From NCBI GenBank assembly GCA_036261915.1, contig DATAJX010000003.1, positions 62,001-126,000 on the forward strand: 64,000 nt of DNA. Reading direction: 5' to 3'. The DNA is from DATAJX01 sp036261915. Its GTDB lineage: Bacteria; Pseudomonadota; Alphaproteobacteria; UBA2136; UBA6156. The notes beneath the pieces are model-generated. The model was not told where the DNA came from and made no database searches. It was given only the letters and a program-made list of their open reading frames with translations. The translations under genes were made by a program, and so were the position numbers. Below, in pieces: positions 50,723 to 59,575 of this stretch (positions are counted from its first letter, which is position 1; the number at the start of each line of letters is the position of its first letter).

Positions 50723-53248
50723 TTATTGGGACGTGACGATGTTGACCAGGCGGCCGGGGACGTAGACCTGTTTGGCGATCTGGCGGTTTTGCAGCCAGGG
50801 CAGGACCTCGGGCGCGGCTTTGGCCTGTTCGAGCGCGGCGGCTTCGGCGATGTCGGCCGCCACCGTGAGTTTGGCGCGCACTTTACCATCGACCTGCACC
50901 ACCAGCGTGATCTCGCTGGCTTTGGCCAGTTCGGCATCGGCTTGCGGCCATTGTTCGAAGCACAGCGGGGTTTTGTGGCCCAGCATGCTCCAGAGTTCTT
51001 CGGTGATGTGGGGCACTGCCGGGTTGAGCAGGCGGATGAGCGCCTCGGTGCCTTCGACCAGCAGAGGGCCTTCGGCTTTTTGCAGTTCGTTGAGCAGCTC
51101 CATGCACGCGGCGACCATGGTGTTGTACTGGAAGTTTTCGATGTCGCGCGTGACCTTGGCGATGGTCTGGTGGATCTTGCGCTGGATATCGCGATTTTGC
51201 GCGCCTTCCTTCGGCGCCGCGGCGGCACGCTCGGTGAGCGCCCAGACGCGGTTAAGGAAGCGGGAGGCGCCTTCGATGGCGGATTCGGACCATTCGACGT
51301 CGCGCTCGGGCGGGGCCGCGAACAGGATGAACAGGCGCAGCGCGTCGGCGCCCACGCGGGCGATGAGGTCGTCGGGGCTATCGCCGTTATTCTTTGATTT
51401 GCTTATCTTTTCGGCTGGGTGAATGGTTACTTGCTCGCCGGTGCTTTTCTCGAACGCTTTGCCGCCCTTCAATTCGACCTGGCTGGGGTAGAGGTAGGTG
51501 CCGTCGGCCTTCTGGTACGCATTGCCGATGAGCATGCCCTGGCACAACAGCGCCTTGAACGGCTCGGCCGTGGTGACGTGGCCCAGATCGCGCAGGGCCT
51601 TGGTGAAAAAGCGCGCGTAGAGCAGGTGCAGCACCGCGTGCTCGATGCCGCCGATGTACTGATCGACGCCGTGGGGCGCCCAGTAATCGACCGTGGCTTT
51701 ATCGAGCGGCTGGGCCAGTGTGGGGCACAGGTAGCGGAAGAAGTACCAGCTGCTGTCGACGAAGGTATCCATGGTGTCGGTTTCGCGCACCGCCTTGCCG
51801 CCGCAGGTGGGGCAGGTGGTGTGTTTCCAGGTGGGGTGGCGGTCGAGAGGGTTGCCCGAGCCGGTGAGTTCGACGTCTTCGGGCAGTTGCACCGGCAACT
51901 GGTCCTTCGGGACCGGGACCACGCCGCACTTTTCGCAGTGGATAAAGGGAATTGGGCAGCCCCAGTAGCGTTGGCGGCCCAGGCCCCAATCGCGCAGGCG
52001 CCACTGGGTTTTGCGTTGGCCCCAGCCGGCTTTTTCGGCCGCCAGTGCCATTTTTTCGCGCGCCTCGGCCACGCTGAGGCCGTTGAACTCGCCCGAGTTG
52101 ACCATGGTGCCGACGAAGCCCACGTAGGCTTCCTTTTCGAGGTTGGCATTGGCGTGCTCGATGACCGAGATGATGGGCAGGTTGTACTTTTTGGCGAAGT
52201 CGTAGTCGCGTTGATCGTGCGCGGGGGCGGCCATGATGGCGCCGGAGCCGTAGGTGCTGAGCACGAAGTTGGCGGCGTACAGCGGCAGCTTTTGGCCGGT
52301 GAACGGATGGATGGCCGAATAGGGCAGCTTGTAGCCTTTCTTTTCGGCCTTATCGATGGTTTCTTGTGCTGTGCCGAGAGATGATGCCTCGTGCAGGAAG
52401 GAACGCAGTTTATCGTCGTTCTGCGCAGCCTGGAGGGCCAGCGGGTGCTCGGGGGCCACTGCACAGAAGGTGCAGGCGTAAAAAGTCTCGGGGTGGGTGG
52501 TGTAGAGCTCGAGTTCGCCGTCGGTGCCGTCGAGCTTCCAGTGCGCGGTGACGCCGGTGCTTTTGCCGATCCAGTTCTCTTGCATCGTCTTCACGCGTTC
52601 GGGCCAGTCGGGCAGGGTGTCGAGGTCGGCCAGCAGTTGGTCGGCGTAATGGGTGATTTTAAAGAACCACTGCGGCATCTTGCGGCGTTCGACCACCGCG
52701 CCGGAGCGCCAGCCCTTGCCGTCGACGACCTGCTCATTCGCCAGCACGGTTTGATCGACCGGATCCCAGTTGGCGAAGGCTTCGCCGCGGTACACCAGGC
52801 CCTTGTTGTACATGTCGATGAACAGGCTTTGCTGCGGGCCGTAATAGCTGGGCAGGCAGCTGGTGATCTCCTTACTCCAGTCGTAGCTCCAGCCGAAGGC
52901 GTTCATCACCTTTTTCATGTCGGCGATGTTGGCGAGCGTCCATTCCTTGGGGTGGGTTTTGCGCTTGATGGCGGCGTTTTCGGCGGGCAGGCCGAAGCTA
53001 TCCCAGCCCATGGGGTGCATGACGTTGAAGCCTTGGGCGCGCTTGTAGCGGGCCAGCACGTCGCCCAGCGTATAATTCCGCACGTGGCCCATGTGCAGCA
53101 CGCCGCTGGGGTAGGGCAGCATTTCGAGCACGTAATAGTGCTTTTTGCCGGGCTCGACGTCGGCCTGGAAGGCATTGGCTTCGGCCCAGGCCTTTTGCCA
53201 TTTGGCTTCGACCGTGGCGGGAACGTACTTGGAATTGGCGATATTCAT
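50723..53248 (-). CDS. leuS: Leucyl-tRNA synthetase
   Basis: An 841-residue class I synthetase. HIGH-type motif HMGH (52-55, in YPSGVLHMGHVRNY), the editing domain with GTGAIMA-like GSGAIMAAPAHDQRD, zinc cysteines in CEKCGVVPVP and TCPTCGGKAVRETDTMDTF, and the KMSKS-type signature KISKSKNN. The length is normal. It charges tRNA-Leu and edits misactivated residues. A DnaA-box-like TGTGGATAA lies just upstream (53270-53278). Confidence 0.97.
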   Translation of the reverse strand: MNIANSKYVPATVEAKWQKAWAEANAFQADVEPGKKHYYVLEMLPYPSGVLHMGHVRNYTLGDVLARYKRAQGFNVMHPMGWDSFGLPAENAAIKRKTHPKEWTLANIADMKKVMNAFGWSYDWSKEITSCLPSYYGPQQSLFIDMYNKGLVYRGEAFANWDPVDQTVLANEQVVDGKGWRSGAVVERRKMPQWFFKITHYADQLLADLDTLPDWPERVKTMQENWIGKSTGVTAHWKLDGTDGELELYTTHPETFYACTFCAVAPEHPLALQAAQNDDKLRSFLHEASSLGTAQETIDKAEKKGYKLPYSAIHPFTGQKLPLYAANFVLSTYGSGAIMAAPAHDQRDYDFAKKYNLPIISVIEHANANLEKEAYVGFVGTMVNSGEFNGLSVAEAREKMALAAEKAGWGQRKTQWRLRDWGLGRQRYWGCPIPFIHCEKCGVVPVPKDQLPVQLPEDVELTGSGNPLDRHPTWKHTTCPTCGGKAVRETDTMDTFVDSSWYFFRYLCPTLAQPLDKATVDYWAPHGVDQYIGGIEHAVLHLLYARFFTKALRDLGHVTTAEPFKALLCQGMLIGNAYQKADGTYLYPSQVELKGGKAFEKSTGEQVTIHPAEKISKSKNNGDSPDDLIARVGADALRLFILFAAPPERDVEWSESAIEGASRFLNRVWALTERAAAAPKEGAQNRDIQRKIHQTIAKVTRDIENFQYNTMVAACMELLNELQKAEGPLLVEGTEALIRLLNPAVPHITEELWSMLGHKTPLCFEQWPQADAELAKASEITLVVQVDGKVRAKLTVAADIAEAAALEQAKAAPEVLPWLQNRQIAKQVYVPGRLVNIVTSQ

Positions 53249-53282
53249 GGTGGCGCACCATAAACGCCCTGTGGATAAATTA

Positions 53283-53302
53283 AAAGGCCCCGGAGGGCCT
53301 TG
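53283..53302 (-). terminator. Rho-independent terminator after the DUF3576 gene
   Basis: AAGGCCC-TCCG-GGGCCTT followed by TTAATTT on the minus strand, directly past the stop at 53306 and before leuS. The short spacing means the leuS promoter must lie within 53250-53305 or leuS depends on read-through. Confidence 0.65.
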
Positions 53303-53305
53303 TTT

Positions 53306-53821
53306 TTACTGGCCGTTGGCCTGCGCCGCCACTTTGAGGCTGCGGGCCTTGGTGAGGATAATGTCTTCCAACTCGCGGTTGGTGCCGATGTCGGCCGGGG
53401 CATCGACCCAGGTGCCGGTTTTGGATTTGTTTTGTTTGAACAGCGTGACCTTGAGCGCGTCGGCGCGCAGGGTTTTGCCGAGGATGAGCACGCTGGCGCG
53501 CACACGCTCGTTGGGCTTTTCGGGGTTGGTGTACCAGTCGGTGGTGATGACGCCGCCAGCGCTGTCGGCCTGCGTGATGGGCATGAAGCTGATGGTGTCG
53601 AGCGAGGCGCGCCACAGGTAGGCGTTGACGCCGATGCGGCCGGTGGCCGTGCTGCCGCCGTTGTTGGCGCGGAAGGCATCGAGGATGTTGCCGCTTTTGC
53701 CCGAGAACAGGCCCGGGCCCTTGGGCATGTCGGTGGGATTGACCTCGGCCGGCTTGATTTGCGGGCTGGCGCAGGCGGCCAGGAAACTGACGGCGATGAT
53801 GGCGGTGAGCTTTTTGTTCAT
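53306..53821 (-). CDS. DUF3576 lipoprotein
   Basis: A 171-residue lipoprotein (lipobox LAAC, Cys17). GLFSGKSGNILDAF, IGVNAYLWRASLDTISFMPI and GGVITTDWYTNPEKPNERV are the conserved blocks of the DUF3576 family, which is widespread in alphaproteobacteria and normally lies next to leuS-lptE-holA as here. Function unknown; probably outer-membrane assembly. Confidence 0.92.
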   Translation of the reverse strand: MNKKLTAIIAVSFLAACASPQIKPAEVNPTDMPKGPGLFSGKSGNILDAFRANNGGSTATGRIGVNAYLWRASLDTISFMPITQADSAGGVITTDWYTNPEKPNERVRASVLILGKTLRADALKVTLFKQNKSKTGTWVDAPADIGTNRELEDIILTKARSLKVAAQANGQ

Positions 53822-53980
53822 GCGGCGGAATATAGTGGCGGCTTTTGTTTCTGGCTAGGGGGTTGTCGTACCGCGTAAGCAGAAAGAAAGACTTACCGCT
53901 TTGGCCCTTGCCGCTTTGCGGCTTTGGGCACTGCAACCTTCGCCTCCGGCGCGGTTGCGGGCCTTTCGCTTCGCGCGGCT

Positions 53981-54028
53981 CTGCGCTTATGAAATTGCCT
54001 TCGGCAATAGCGCCCGCTTCGCGGCGAA
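53981..54028. repeat. Dispersed intergenic hairpin repeat, copy D
   Basis: CTGCGCTTATGAA, perfect stem ATTGCC-TTC-GGCAAT (53994-54008), then AGCGCCCGCTTCGCGG. The same TTC loop as copy B with a different but fully paired stem. It lies after the porin terminator and upstream of the DUF3576 gene. Confidence 0.6.
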
Positions 54029-54029
54029 C

Positions 54030-54057
54030 AAAAAAGCCCCAAGAAGGGGCTTTTTTG
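54030..54057 (-). terminator. Rho-independent terminator after the porin gene
   Basis: AAAAAAGCCCC-TTCT-GGGGCTTTTTT, a strong stem with A and T tracts, 25 bases past the porin stop. Confidence 0.9.
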
Positions 54058-54081
54058 CAGAACTTCTAAATCGCAAGCGAT

Positions 54082-55218
54082 TTAGAACTTCACCCGCATG
54101 TTAACGCCATACAGGTTGATCGACTTCAGGTCGACCGCGGTGCGGTCGGCGTTGAGGTTACGATACAGGGCAGCAACGCTGACGCCTTGGCCCATGTTGT
54201 ACTGAGCGCCGAGACCGAAGCTGTTCAGCTTGTCTTCGGCAGGAGCGGCACCGAGAACGCCGATGCTGCTGTAGTGCTTGCTTTGACCGTAGTCGGCAGC
54301 CACTTCATAGGCATCCCAAGCGTAACCGGCCTTGGCGTACCAGCTGGTCGGGGTGTCTTGGTTGGCAGTCTTGTTGGTCAGGCTTTCGCGGTTGTAACCG
54401 ACGGTACCGGCCAGGCCGCTGGCGTGGGCAACGCTGATGCTGGCATCGGTGCGAGCATTAACGGCGTTGGTTTGGGCAGCGGTGAGGGGGGTGGTACCAG
54501 CGCGGCTTTGGATGCTTTGGTAACCAGCGGCACCCTTAACCTTGAAGCCAGCAACGGCGCCATCGTAGAACACCGACGCGTCGGCGTCACCGTTTTGGGC
54601 CACAGCGGCACGACCTTGGAAGCCGGCGAAGATCGGGCTGTCGTAACGCACGCTTTGAGCGCGGTTTTGAACGTCCGGAGCGCCGACGTTAGCGATGGTG
54701 ATACCGCTCAGGCCGTTAGCTTGGTTGCGGAACTGCAGGGCAGAACCGTAGTCGGAGGCGAACGAAGCGCCCATCACGTCGCGGACGCCGACCAAGTCTT
54801 GGTCGCGGACGCTGTCGATGGCGGTGCTTTGGTCGCCGAGGTAGATGCCACCGAAGCCACCGGACAGGCCAACGCGAGCTTGACGCTCGGCGAAGCTGTT
54901 CGGGCTAGCAGCCGGGGTGGTCGGTTGACCTGAAGTACCGGCGCTGTCAGCGCTTTGGGTGAAACCGTTGCTCGGGTTCGAGGCAATGGCCGATTCCAGC
55001 AGGAAGCTGGCGGTCAGGCCGTTGTCGAGGGCTTGAGCGCCCTTCAAGCCGAAACGGCTTTCGGATTTGTGGTTGTCAACAAACACCGTGTTGGTGTTGC
55101 GACCGTCATCATACGACAACGCGCTCTTGTTCACTTGGCCGTACATCTCCACATCAACAGCGGAGGCAGAGGCGGCGACAATGGCAAGAGCCGTGGTTGC
55201 CAGAAGGACTTTTTTCAT
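54082..55218 (-). CDS. General porin, 16-stranded beta-barrel type
   Basis: A 378-residue outer-membrane protein. Signal peptide 1-20 (LLATTALAIVAASASA), then VDVEMYGQVNKSALSYDDG, the typical first strand of gram-negative trimeric porins. ESRFGLKGAQALDNGLTASFLLES and FAERQARVGLSGGFGGIYLGDQ are the following conserved strands and loop. The last strand ends NLYGVNMRVKF with the C-terminal Phe needed for BAM-dependent assembly. Codon use is strongly biased, suggesting high expression. Ribosome-binding site AAGGATAGG. Strong terminator and long leader. Confidence 0.93.
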   Translation of the reverse strand: MKKVLLATTALAIVAASASAVDVEMYGQVNKSALSYDDGRNTNTVFVDNHKSESRFGLKGAQALDNGLTASFLLESAIASNPSNGFTQSADSAGTSGQPTTPAASPNSFAERQARVGLSGGFGGIYLGDQSTAIDSVRDQDLVGVRDVMGASFASDYGSALQFRNQANGLSGITIANVGAPDVQNRAQSVRYDSPIFAGFQGRAAVAQNGDADASVFYDGAVAGFKVKGAAGYQSIQSRAGTTPLTAAQTNAVNARTDASISVAHASGLAGTVGYNRESLTNKTANQDTPTSWYAKAGYAWDAYEVAADYGQSKHYSSIGVLGAAPAEDKLNSFGLGAQYNMGQGVSVAALYRNLNADRTAVDLKSINLYGVNMRVKF

Positions 55219-55659
55219 GGGTTACCTATCCTTGTGTTATCTGCCCGGGGACACTTACGTGTGTCGTCCGTGAGCCGGGGCAACTTATTCGCCCCTTACT
55301 CGCGGGTCAACACTATTGACCCCGGTTTAGACCACCGCGTGTGGGCCGGATAACACACCGGACACGGCGTTGGTTCAGCGCAATAAGCGTAAAAGCGCAC
55401 CGGTTGTCAAGTGTGCCTGCCCCGCCGGGGGGCAATAGCCTTGAATTTGCTGGGTTTTTGACCCGATAAATGCGCCGCCTGCCGTTATACATATATATAG
55501 GCATGCCCTACCGGGGGTTGCCGATGGCGTGGGATTTAGGCCGTGGGCATGGTTATTTGGGCGGCAATTAATAACAGGAAGAGTTCTAGGTGCTGTGGCT
55601 TAAAGGTTGCAGTTTTGGGTCGATTATAAAGAAAAGCCCCGATGGACGGGGCTTTTTTG
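55219..55659. promoter_or_regulatory. Porin upstream region: promoter, long leader, inverted repeat
   Basis: A 440-base intergenic stretch. On the minus strand TTGACA (55405-55410) and CTTATT (55382-55387) are 17 bases apart, a reasonable promoter that would give a leader of about 160 bases. In that leader GGGTCAA-CACTA-TTGACCC (55304-55322) can form a hairpin or be an operator. The part from 55440 to 55630 holds an AT-rich stretch near 55480-55500 and nothing recognisable. Confidence 0.5.
55633..55657 (-). terminator. Rho-independent terminator after parB
   Basis: AAAAGCCCCG / CGGGGCTTTT with a 5-base loop and A and T tracts directly past the parB stop at 55660. Confidence 0.9.
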
Positions 55660-56754
55660 TTAGTTCAGGTCGATGCGCCCGCCTGGGGCGGCCGCGGCCA
55701 CGGTGCCGATCTTTTTAAGCAGGCCCGAGAGCTGGTCGATATTATCGAAGAAAATCCGCACGCTGCCACCGGCATTGGCCTCTTTCTGGCGGATGGCGAC
55801 GCGCAGGCCGACGCGGTCTTGCATGAGCTGTTCGAGCGCCGAGATCTTCGGGTCGGACGGGCGGCGGCCGCGGCTGGGCTGGTTGGGCCGGGCAAGGTTG
55901 CGCACGAGGTCTTCGGTCTCGCGCACGCTGAGCTGGCTTTTGATGACTTTACTGGTGGCCTTGAGCTGCAGTTCGGGATCGTCGGAAAGGCCAAGCAGGG
56001 CGCGGGCATGGCCCATTGTGAGTAAGCCGTTATTGACGCACTCCTTGATTTTTTCGGGCAGGGCAAGAAGGCGCAGCAAGTTGGTGATATGGCTGCGGCT
56101 TTTGCCGGTGACGCGGGCCATGTCTTCGTGCGTGTAGGAAAATTCGGCCACCAGGCGCTGGTAGCCGGCGGCTTCTTCGAGCGGGTTAAGGTCGGCCCGC
56201 TGGACGTTTTCGACCAGCGCGACTTCGAGCGCGCGACCGTCGTCGAGTTCGCGGATAATGACCGGCACCTGCGTGAGGCCCGCCATTTTGGCGGCGCGCC
56301 AGCGGCGTTCGCCACCGATGATCTCGAACTTGCCTTCTTTGTTGGGACGCACAAGCAGGGGTTGTAAAACACCTTGCGCCTTGATGGAGCCGCTGAGCGC
56401 TTTCAGCGCGGCGTCATCGAACTGGCGGCGCGGCTGCACGGTGGACGGAATGAGCTGATCGATAAGCAGCGTGCGGTCGGCGGCGACCGGCGCGGCGGCT
56501 TGCTGGCCCGCGGCGGGCGTGGGCGCAATGGCGGCGGCGGCAGTATCGTCGAGCAGCGCGCCGAGGCCGCGACCCAGGCCGCGTTGCGCCGGCTTGGCGG
56601 CGGGCGTTGCGCCGGGCAGCGCCACGCTGGCCAGCGGGCTTTCGGGCTTGGCGGTGCTGGCGAACAGCGGGTTTTCGGATTTGGTTTCGGCGACGGCTTC
56701 GGCGTTGATTTCGGCTTCGGCTGCTTGGACTTTATTTTCGGGGCTGTCGGTCAT
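55660..56754 (-). CDS. parB: Chromosome partitioning protein ParB
   Basis: A 364-residue CTPase/DNA-binding clamp. A long acidic/Ala-rich N-terminus (1-55) is followed by GLGRGLGALLDD, LLIDQLIPSTVQPRR, GGERRWRAAKMAG (147-159, CTP-binding), the ALVENVQRADLNPLEEA segment, a helix-turn-helix (MARVTGKSRSHITNLLRLL, 212-230) and a C-terminal dimerisation domain. It spreads from parS sites and loads SMC. parA lies 48 bases upstream. The N-terminal extension is longer than that of typical ParB (about 290). Confidence 0.97.
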   Translation of the reverse strand: MTDSPENKVQAAEAEINAEAVAETKSENPLFASTAKPESPLASVALPGATPAAKPAQRGLGRGLGALLDDTAAAAIAPTPAAGQQAAAPVAADRTLLIDQLIPSTVQPRRQFDDAALKALSGSIKAQGVLQPLLVRPNKEGKFEIIGGERRWRAAKMAGLTQVPVIIRELDDGRALEVALVENVQRADLNPLEEAAGYQRLVAEFSYTHEDMARVTGKSRSHITNLLRLLALPEKIKECVNNGLLTMGHARALLGLSDDPELQLKATSKVIKSQLSVRETEDLVRNLARPNQPSRGRRPSDPKISALEQLMQDRVGLRVAIRQKEANAGGSVRIFFDNIDQLSGLLKKIGTVAAAAPGGRIDLN

Positions 56755-56802
56755 GGGGCTCTCTTTTTATTTATGGCGTTTTGAATTTGGCTTTTTCATT
56801 TT

Positions 56803-57636
56803 TCAGGCGGCCTGGCTTTGCGGCTCGGCCAGCCCGGCAAAGCGCTGGATGAGTTCGGCCGCCAGCCGGATGTAGGCCTGGCTGCCCGGGGATTTGACGT
56901 CGTAGATCAGGCCCGGGGCGCCGTAGCTGGGGGCTTCGGACAGGCGCACGTTGCGCGGGATGATGGTATCGAACACCAGGCCGCCCAGATGTTTGCGCAC
57001 GTCTTCGACCACCTGCGTGGCGAGGCGGTTGCGTTTATCGAACATGGTGAGCAGCACGCCGCGAATTTCGAGCGTGGGGTTTAAATTCTTTTTGACCAGC
57101 TCGAATGTTTTGAACAGTTGGGAAATCCCTTCCATGGCAAAGAACTCGCATTGCAGCGGCACGATGACGTCGCGCGCGGCCACCAGCGCATTGATGGTGA
57201 GCAGGCCCAGGCTGGGCGGGCAATCGAGGAAGATGTAATCGTACAGCGCAAGGCCGGGAGCCAGCGCGTCGCGCAGGCGGGTTTCGCGCGCCATCATGGG
57301 CACCAGTTCGACTTCGGCGCCGGAAAGGTCGATGGTGGACGGCACGATGGCCAGCCCCGGCACCTGCGTTTGGTGCGTGGACTGCTGCAGCGTGCTGTCG
57401 CCCATCAGTAAACTATAGGCGTTGTGCTCGGCGGCGCGCTTATCGATGCCGAAGCCGGTGCTGGTATTGCCCTGGGGATCGAAGTCGATCACCAGCACGC
57501 GGTTGCCGCAGGCGGCCAAAGCCGTGGCCAGATTGATGGCAGTGGTGGTTTTACCCACGCCGCCTTTTTGGTTGGAGAGCGCGATGATGCGCGCGGCGTT
57601 GACCGGCTTGAGCGATTGTGGATTGGCAGCCTGCAC
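56803..57636 (-). CDS. parA: Chromosome partitioning ATPase ParA (Soj)
   Basis: A 277-residue deviant-Walker ATPase. KGGVGKTTT at 24-32 with the signature Lys, IDFDPQGN as Walker A' partner (51-58), and DYIFLDCPPSLGLLT as Walker B. The start is a GTG at 57636 with GGGGAG nine bases upstream. With ParB it segregates the origin region. A parS-like site lies 70 bases upstream. Confidence 0.97.
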   Translation of the reverse strand: MQAANPQSLKPVNAARIIALSNQKGGVGKTTTAINLATALAACGNRVLVIDFDPQGNTSTGFGIDKRAAEHNAYSLLMGDSTLQQSTHQTQVPGLAIVPSTIDLSGAEVELVPMMARETRLRDALAPGLALYDYIFLDCPPSLGLLTINALVAARDVIVPLQCEFFAMEGISQLFKTFELVKKNLNPTLEIRGVLLTMFDKRNRLATQVVEDVRKHLGGLVFDTIIPRNVRLSEAPSYGAPGLIYDVKSPGSQAYIRLAAELIQRFAGLAEPQSQAA

Positions 57637-57705
57637 CCTGATACTCCCCTAGCGGCGGAAAACCGCCACTTTTTAATTTGTCTGAGCCTTTGCCCAATTA
57701 TTGGG

Positions 57706-57721
57706 CGTTCCCCGTGGAACT
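57706..57721. promoter_or_regulatory. parS-like ParB binding site upstream of parA
   Basis: CGTTCCCCGTGGAACT matches 13 of 16 positions of the TGTTCCACGTGGAACA form, with both GTTCC and GGAAC arms intact. It lies between rsmG and parA, a common site for autoregulatory parS copies. Confidence 0.5.
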
Positions 57722-57749
57722 GAAATCGCCCCGGGCTGGTTTTCAGGAA

Positions 57750-58403
57750 TTAAACCGGCTTGAGGACGAGAACGTTCCCAGTGCTTTCGACTATACTGCG
57801 GTGCTGTTCGATTGTCAGTGTATTGGCGAAGCGGGCGAGCGAATTTAAGGCATTGATTTCGTGTTCGGCTGCCTGCCCTTTAAGCAATAACCAGTGGCCG
57901 CTGCGTTTTAATTGGAGATGGGTTAAATCAAGCAAATCCGCCAATGCCGCCACGGCCCGCGCGGTGATAATGTCGTAGTTTTCGGCCGGCAGAGTTTTCA
58001 CATCGCCTGCGTGAACGGTCACATTTTTCAAACCCATTTTATAGGCGGCGGTCACCAGAAAAGATGCCTTTTTTTGAATTATTTCGGCCAGCGTGAATTT
58101 ATGTTGAGGGCACAAGGCGGCCAGCACCAGGCCGGGCAGACCGGCGCCGGAACCGACATCGAGGATGTTGAGCGGCTGGTTTTGGCCGTTGGCTGTGGCG
58201 GCAGGCAGGTATTTGGCCAGTTGAGCACTGTCGAGGATATGGCGGCGGGCGAAATCGGGCAGCGTTGAGCCTGCGATCAAATTGAGTTTGCGGTTCCACT
58301 CGATGACCAATTGCTGGTATTGGTCGAGTTGGGCGACCTGGATATCGGTGGCGGCGATGGTCGCATCGCTCAAAAGGGTCTTCAGAGATTGCGGCTTGCT
58401 CAT
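57750..58403 (-). CDS. rsmG: 16S rRNA (guanine527-N7)-methyltransferase RsmG (GidB)
   Basis: A 217-residue SAM methyltransferase. The ATG at 58403 is chosen because it gives the usual length; the longer open frame upstream is low-complexity and unsupported. Motifs: WNRKLNLIAGS, RHILDSAQL, NILDVGSGAGLPG (79-91) and DIITARAVAAL. Loss of this gene gives low-level streptomycin resistance in other bacteria. It normally follows mnmG directly; here 1.6 kb with two orphan genes intervene. Confidence 0.95.
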   Translation of the reverse strand: MSKPQSLKTLLSDATIAATDIQVAQLDQYQQLVIEWNRKLNLIAGSTLPDFARRHILDSAQLAKYLPAATANGQNQPLNILDVGSGAGLPGLVLAALCPQHKFTLAEIIQKKASFLVTAAYKMGLKNVTVHAGDVKTLPAENYDIITARAVAALADLLDLTHLQLKRSGHWLLLKGQAAEHEINALNSLARFANTLTIEQHRSIVESTGNVLVLKPV

Positions 58404-59107
58404 GAAATGACGCTTACACCACTTGCGGGACGATGCAAGAGGGTCGCTTTCAAATACAGATTGTAAGTTTTTACTTACGAGGGTTTTTTGTAAGGTTCCT
58501 GTATGTTTTTTGGCATCCGATGCAAAGGCGAAAAATGGATTTTGCGGACACGTTGCATGCAGCTTGCATTTAAAAACGCCAGCCCGGAAAAATTGGCGCC
58601 GTGTTCGACCCGCGCAAAACCCGCCGGTGGAATTTTTGCCAGTGCCGGTGCCGATGCCTTTTGGCGCAGCAGGTGCGCCCGTTTTTTTGTCATTCACACC
58701 TGCCTGAAAAACTGGCGCGACCTGCTGCACACGTTTTGGGCGATTGATGGTTTGGAGAATTATCGCATAGGTTGTAATGGCGATTTTACGGTGCGCCGAT
58801 GGCGACGTTGAAGAGAAGTGATGAAGAGGTGGCGGCGACGGGTAGGGTGACGCGACGGAGGTGGGTTGAGCCGACGGACGACCGATGAAGGGTGCGACCG
58901 ACACCCCGACATGCCGTTTTGGAGGCGATTGGGAGGTCGAAAAGAGTGAAAACGGACCCCGGCCGACCCGGAAAACACTTTTTAGGCACCCTACGAATTG
59001 TATGTATACTTGTATTTTTGTTGCTGATATTAGATTTTGGCATGGGCCGTTTTCGCAAAAAAGCGCCCCTGCATACACAAGGGCGCTTTTTGCTTCGCAT
59101 AATGGTT
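58404..59107. other. Intergenic region upstream of rsmG
   Basis: About 700 bases with no supportable gene. Near rsmG lies GTAAGT-TTTT-ACTTAC (58463-58478), a candidate operator. From about 58800 to 58960 the plus strand is G/A-rich with almost no long T or C runs. GGAGGCGATTGGG (about 58921) resembles the 13-mer found at 38825 and 40733. Open frames here are Arg/Pro-rich or lack start signals. The terminator of the next gene ends the region. Confidence 0.4.
59056..59091 (-). terminator. Rho-independent terminator after the 125-aa gene
   Basis: AAAAAGCGCCC-TTGTGTATGCAG-GGGCGCTTTTTT on the minus strand, 17 bases past the stop at 59108. Confidence 0.85.
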
Positions 59108-59485
59108 TCAGATACTGGGAAAGACATACGCCGTGGCAGTATCGTTCTCGCAGGCCAGCGTGAGTGTTTCGCTAGCCTGGCCCAGGGGTTTGATGACCAC
59201 CCAGTAGCAGGTTTGGCGCACCTTGCCGTTGGTATTGCCAAACCAGCTTGGCACATGGCGGCTGGGGCTGGCCCTGAGCGGCACGAACTGGCCCCTGTTG
59301 TTCATGAACAAAGGCGGTTGCTCGGCCTTATTCTCGCCCACGCTGGACGGCACAAGGCCATTGAGCAGTTGCTGCTGGATGGCGATGGCGCCGTCGGGGC
59401 CGGGCGGCGGCGGCGGCGGTTGGGCATTGGCAGGGCTGGACAGAAGGAAGCAAATAGCGAAAGCGCTGATGAGGGACAAACGCAT
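59108..59485 (-). CDS. Small exported protein, unknown
   Basis: A 125-residue protein. The ATG near 59485 gives a signal peptide (MRLSLISAFAICFLLSSPANA-Q). A Pro run (QPPPPPPGPDG) follows, then a domain with two Cys about 20 residues apart (RQTCYWVV and TLACEND), which could form one disulfide. No family recognised. It has its own terminator and lies in the insertion between rsmG and mnmG. Confidence 0.65.
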   Translation of the reverse strand: MRLSLISAFAICFLLSSPANAQPPPPPPGPDGAIAIQQQLLNGLVPSSVGENKAEQPPLFMNNRGQFVPLRASPSRHVPSWFGNTNGKVRQTCYWVVIKPLGQASETLTLACENDTATAYVFPSI

Positions 59486-59546
59486 GGCGGTGCTCCATAA
59501 AAGAGAGACTGGGCCCAGCTTAACAGCCAAACGGCTGTGGGCAAGC

Positions 59547-59573
59547 AAAAAGGCGCCCTTGTGGGGCGCCTTT
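59547..59573 (-). terminator. Rho-independent terminator after the 124-aa gene
   Basis: AAAGGCGCCCC-ACAA-GGGCGCCTTTTT on the minus strand, directly past the stop at 59576. Confidence 0.85.
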
Positions 59574-59575
59574 GG

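Noticed and set aside
58503..58811. 102-codon frame upstream of rsmG
   Set aside because: Composition and lack of ribosome-binding site suggest non-coding sequence; it overlaps the likely rsmG promoter region.
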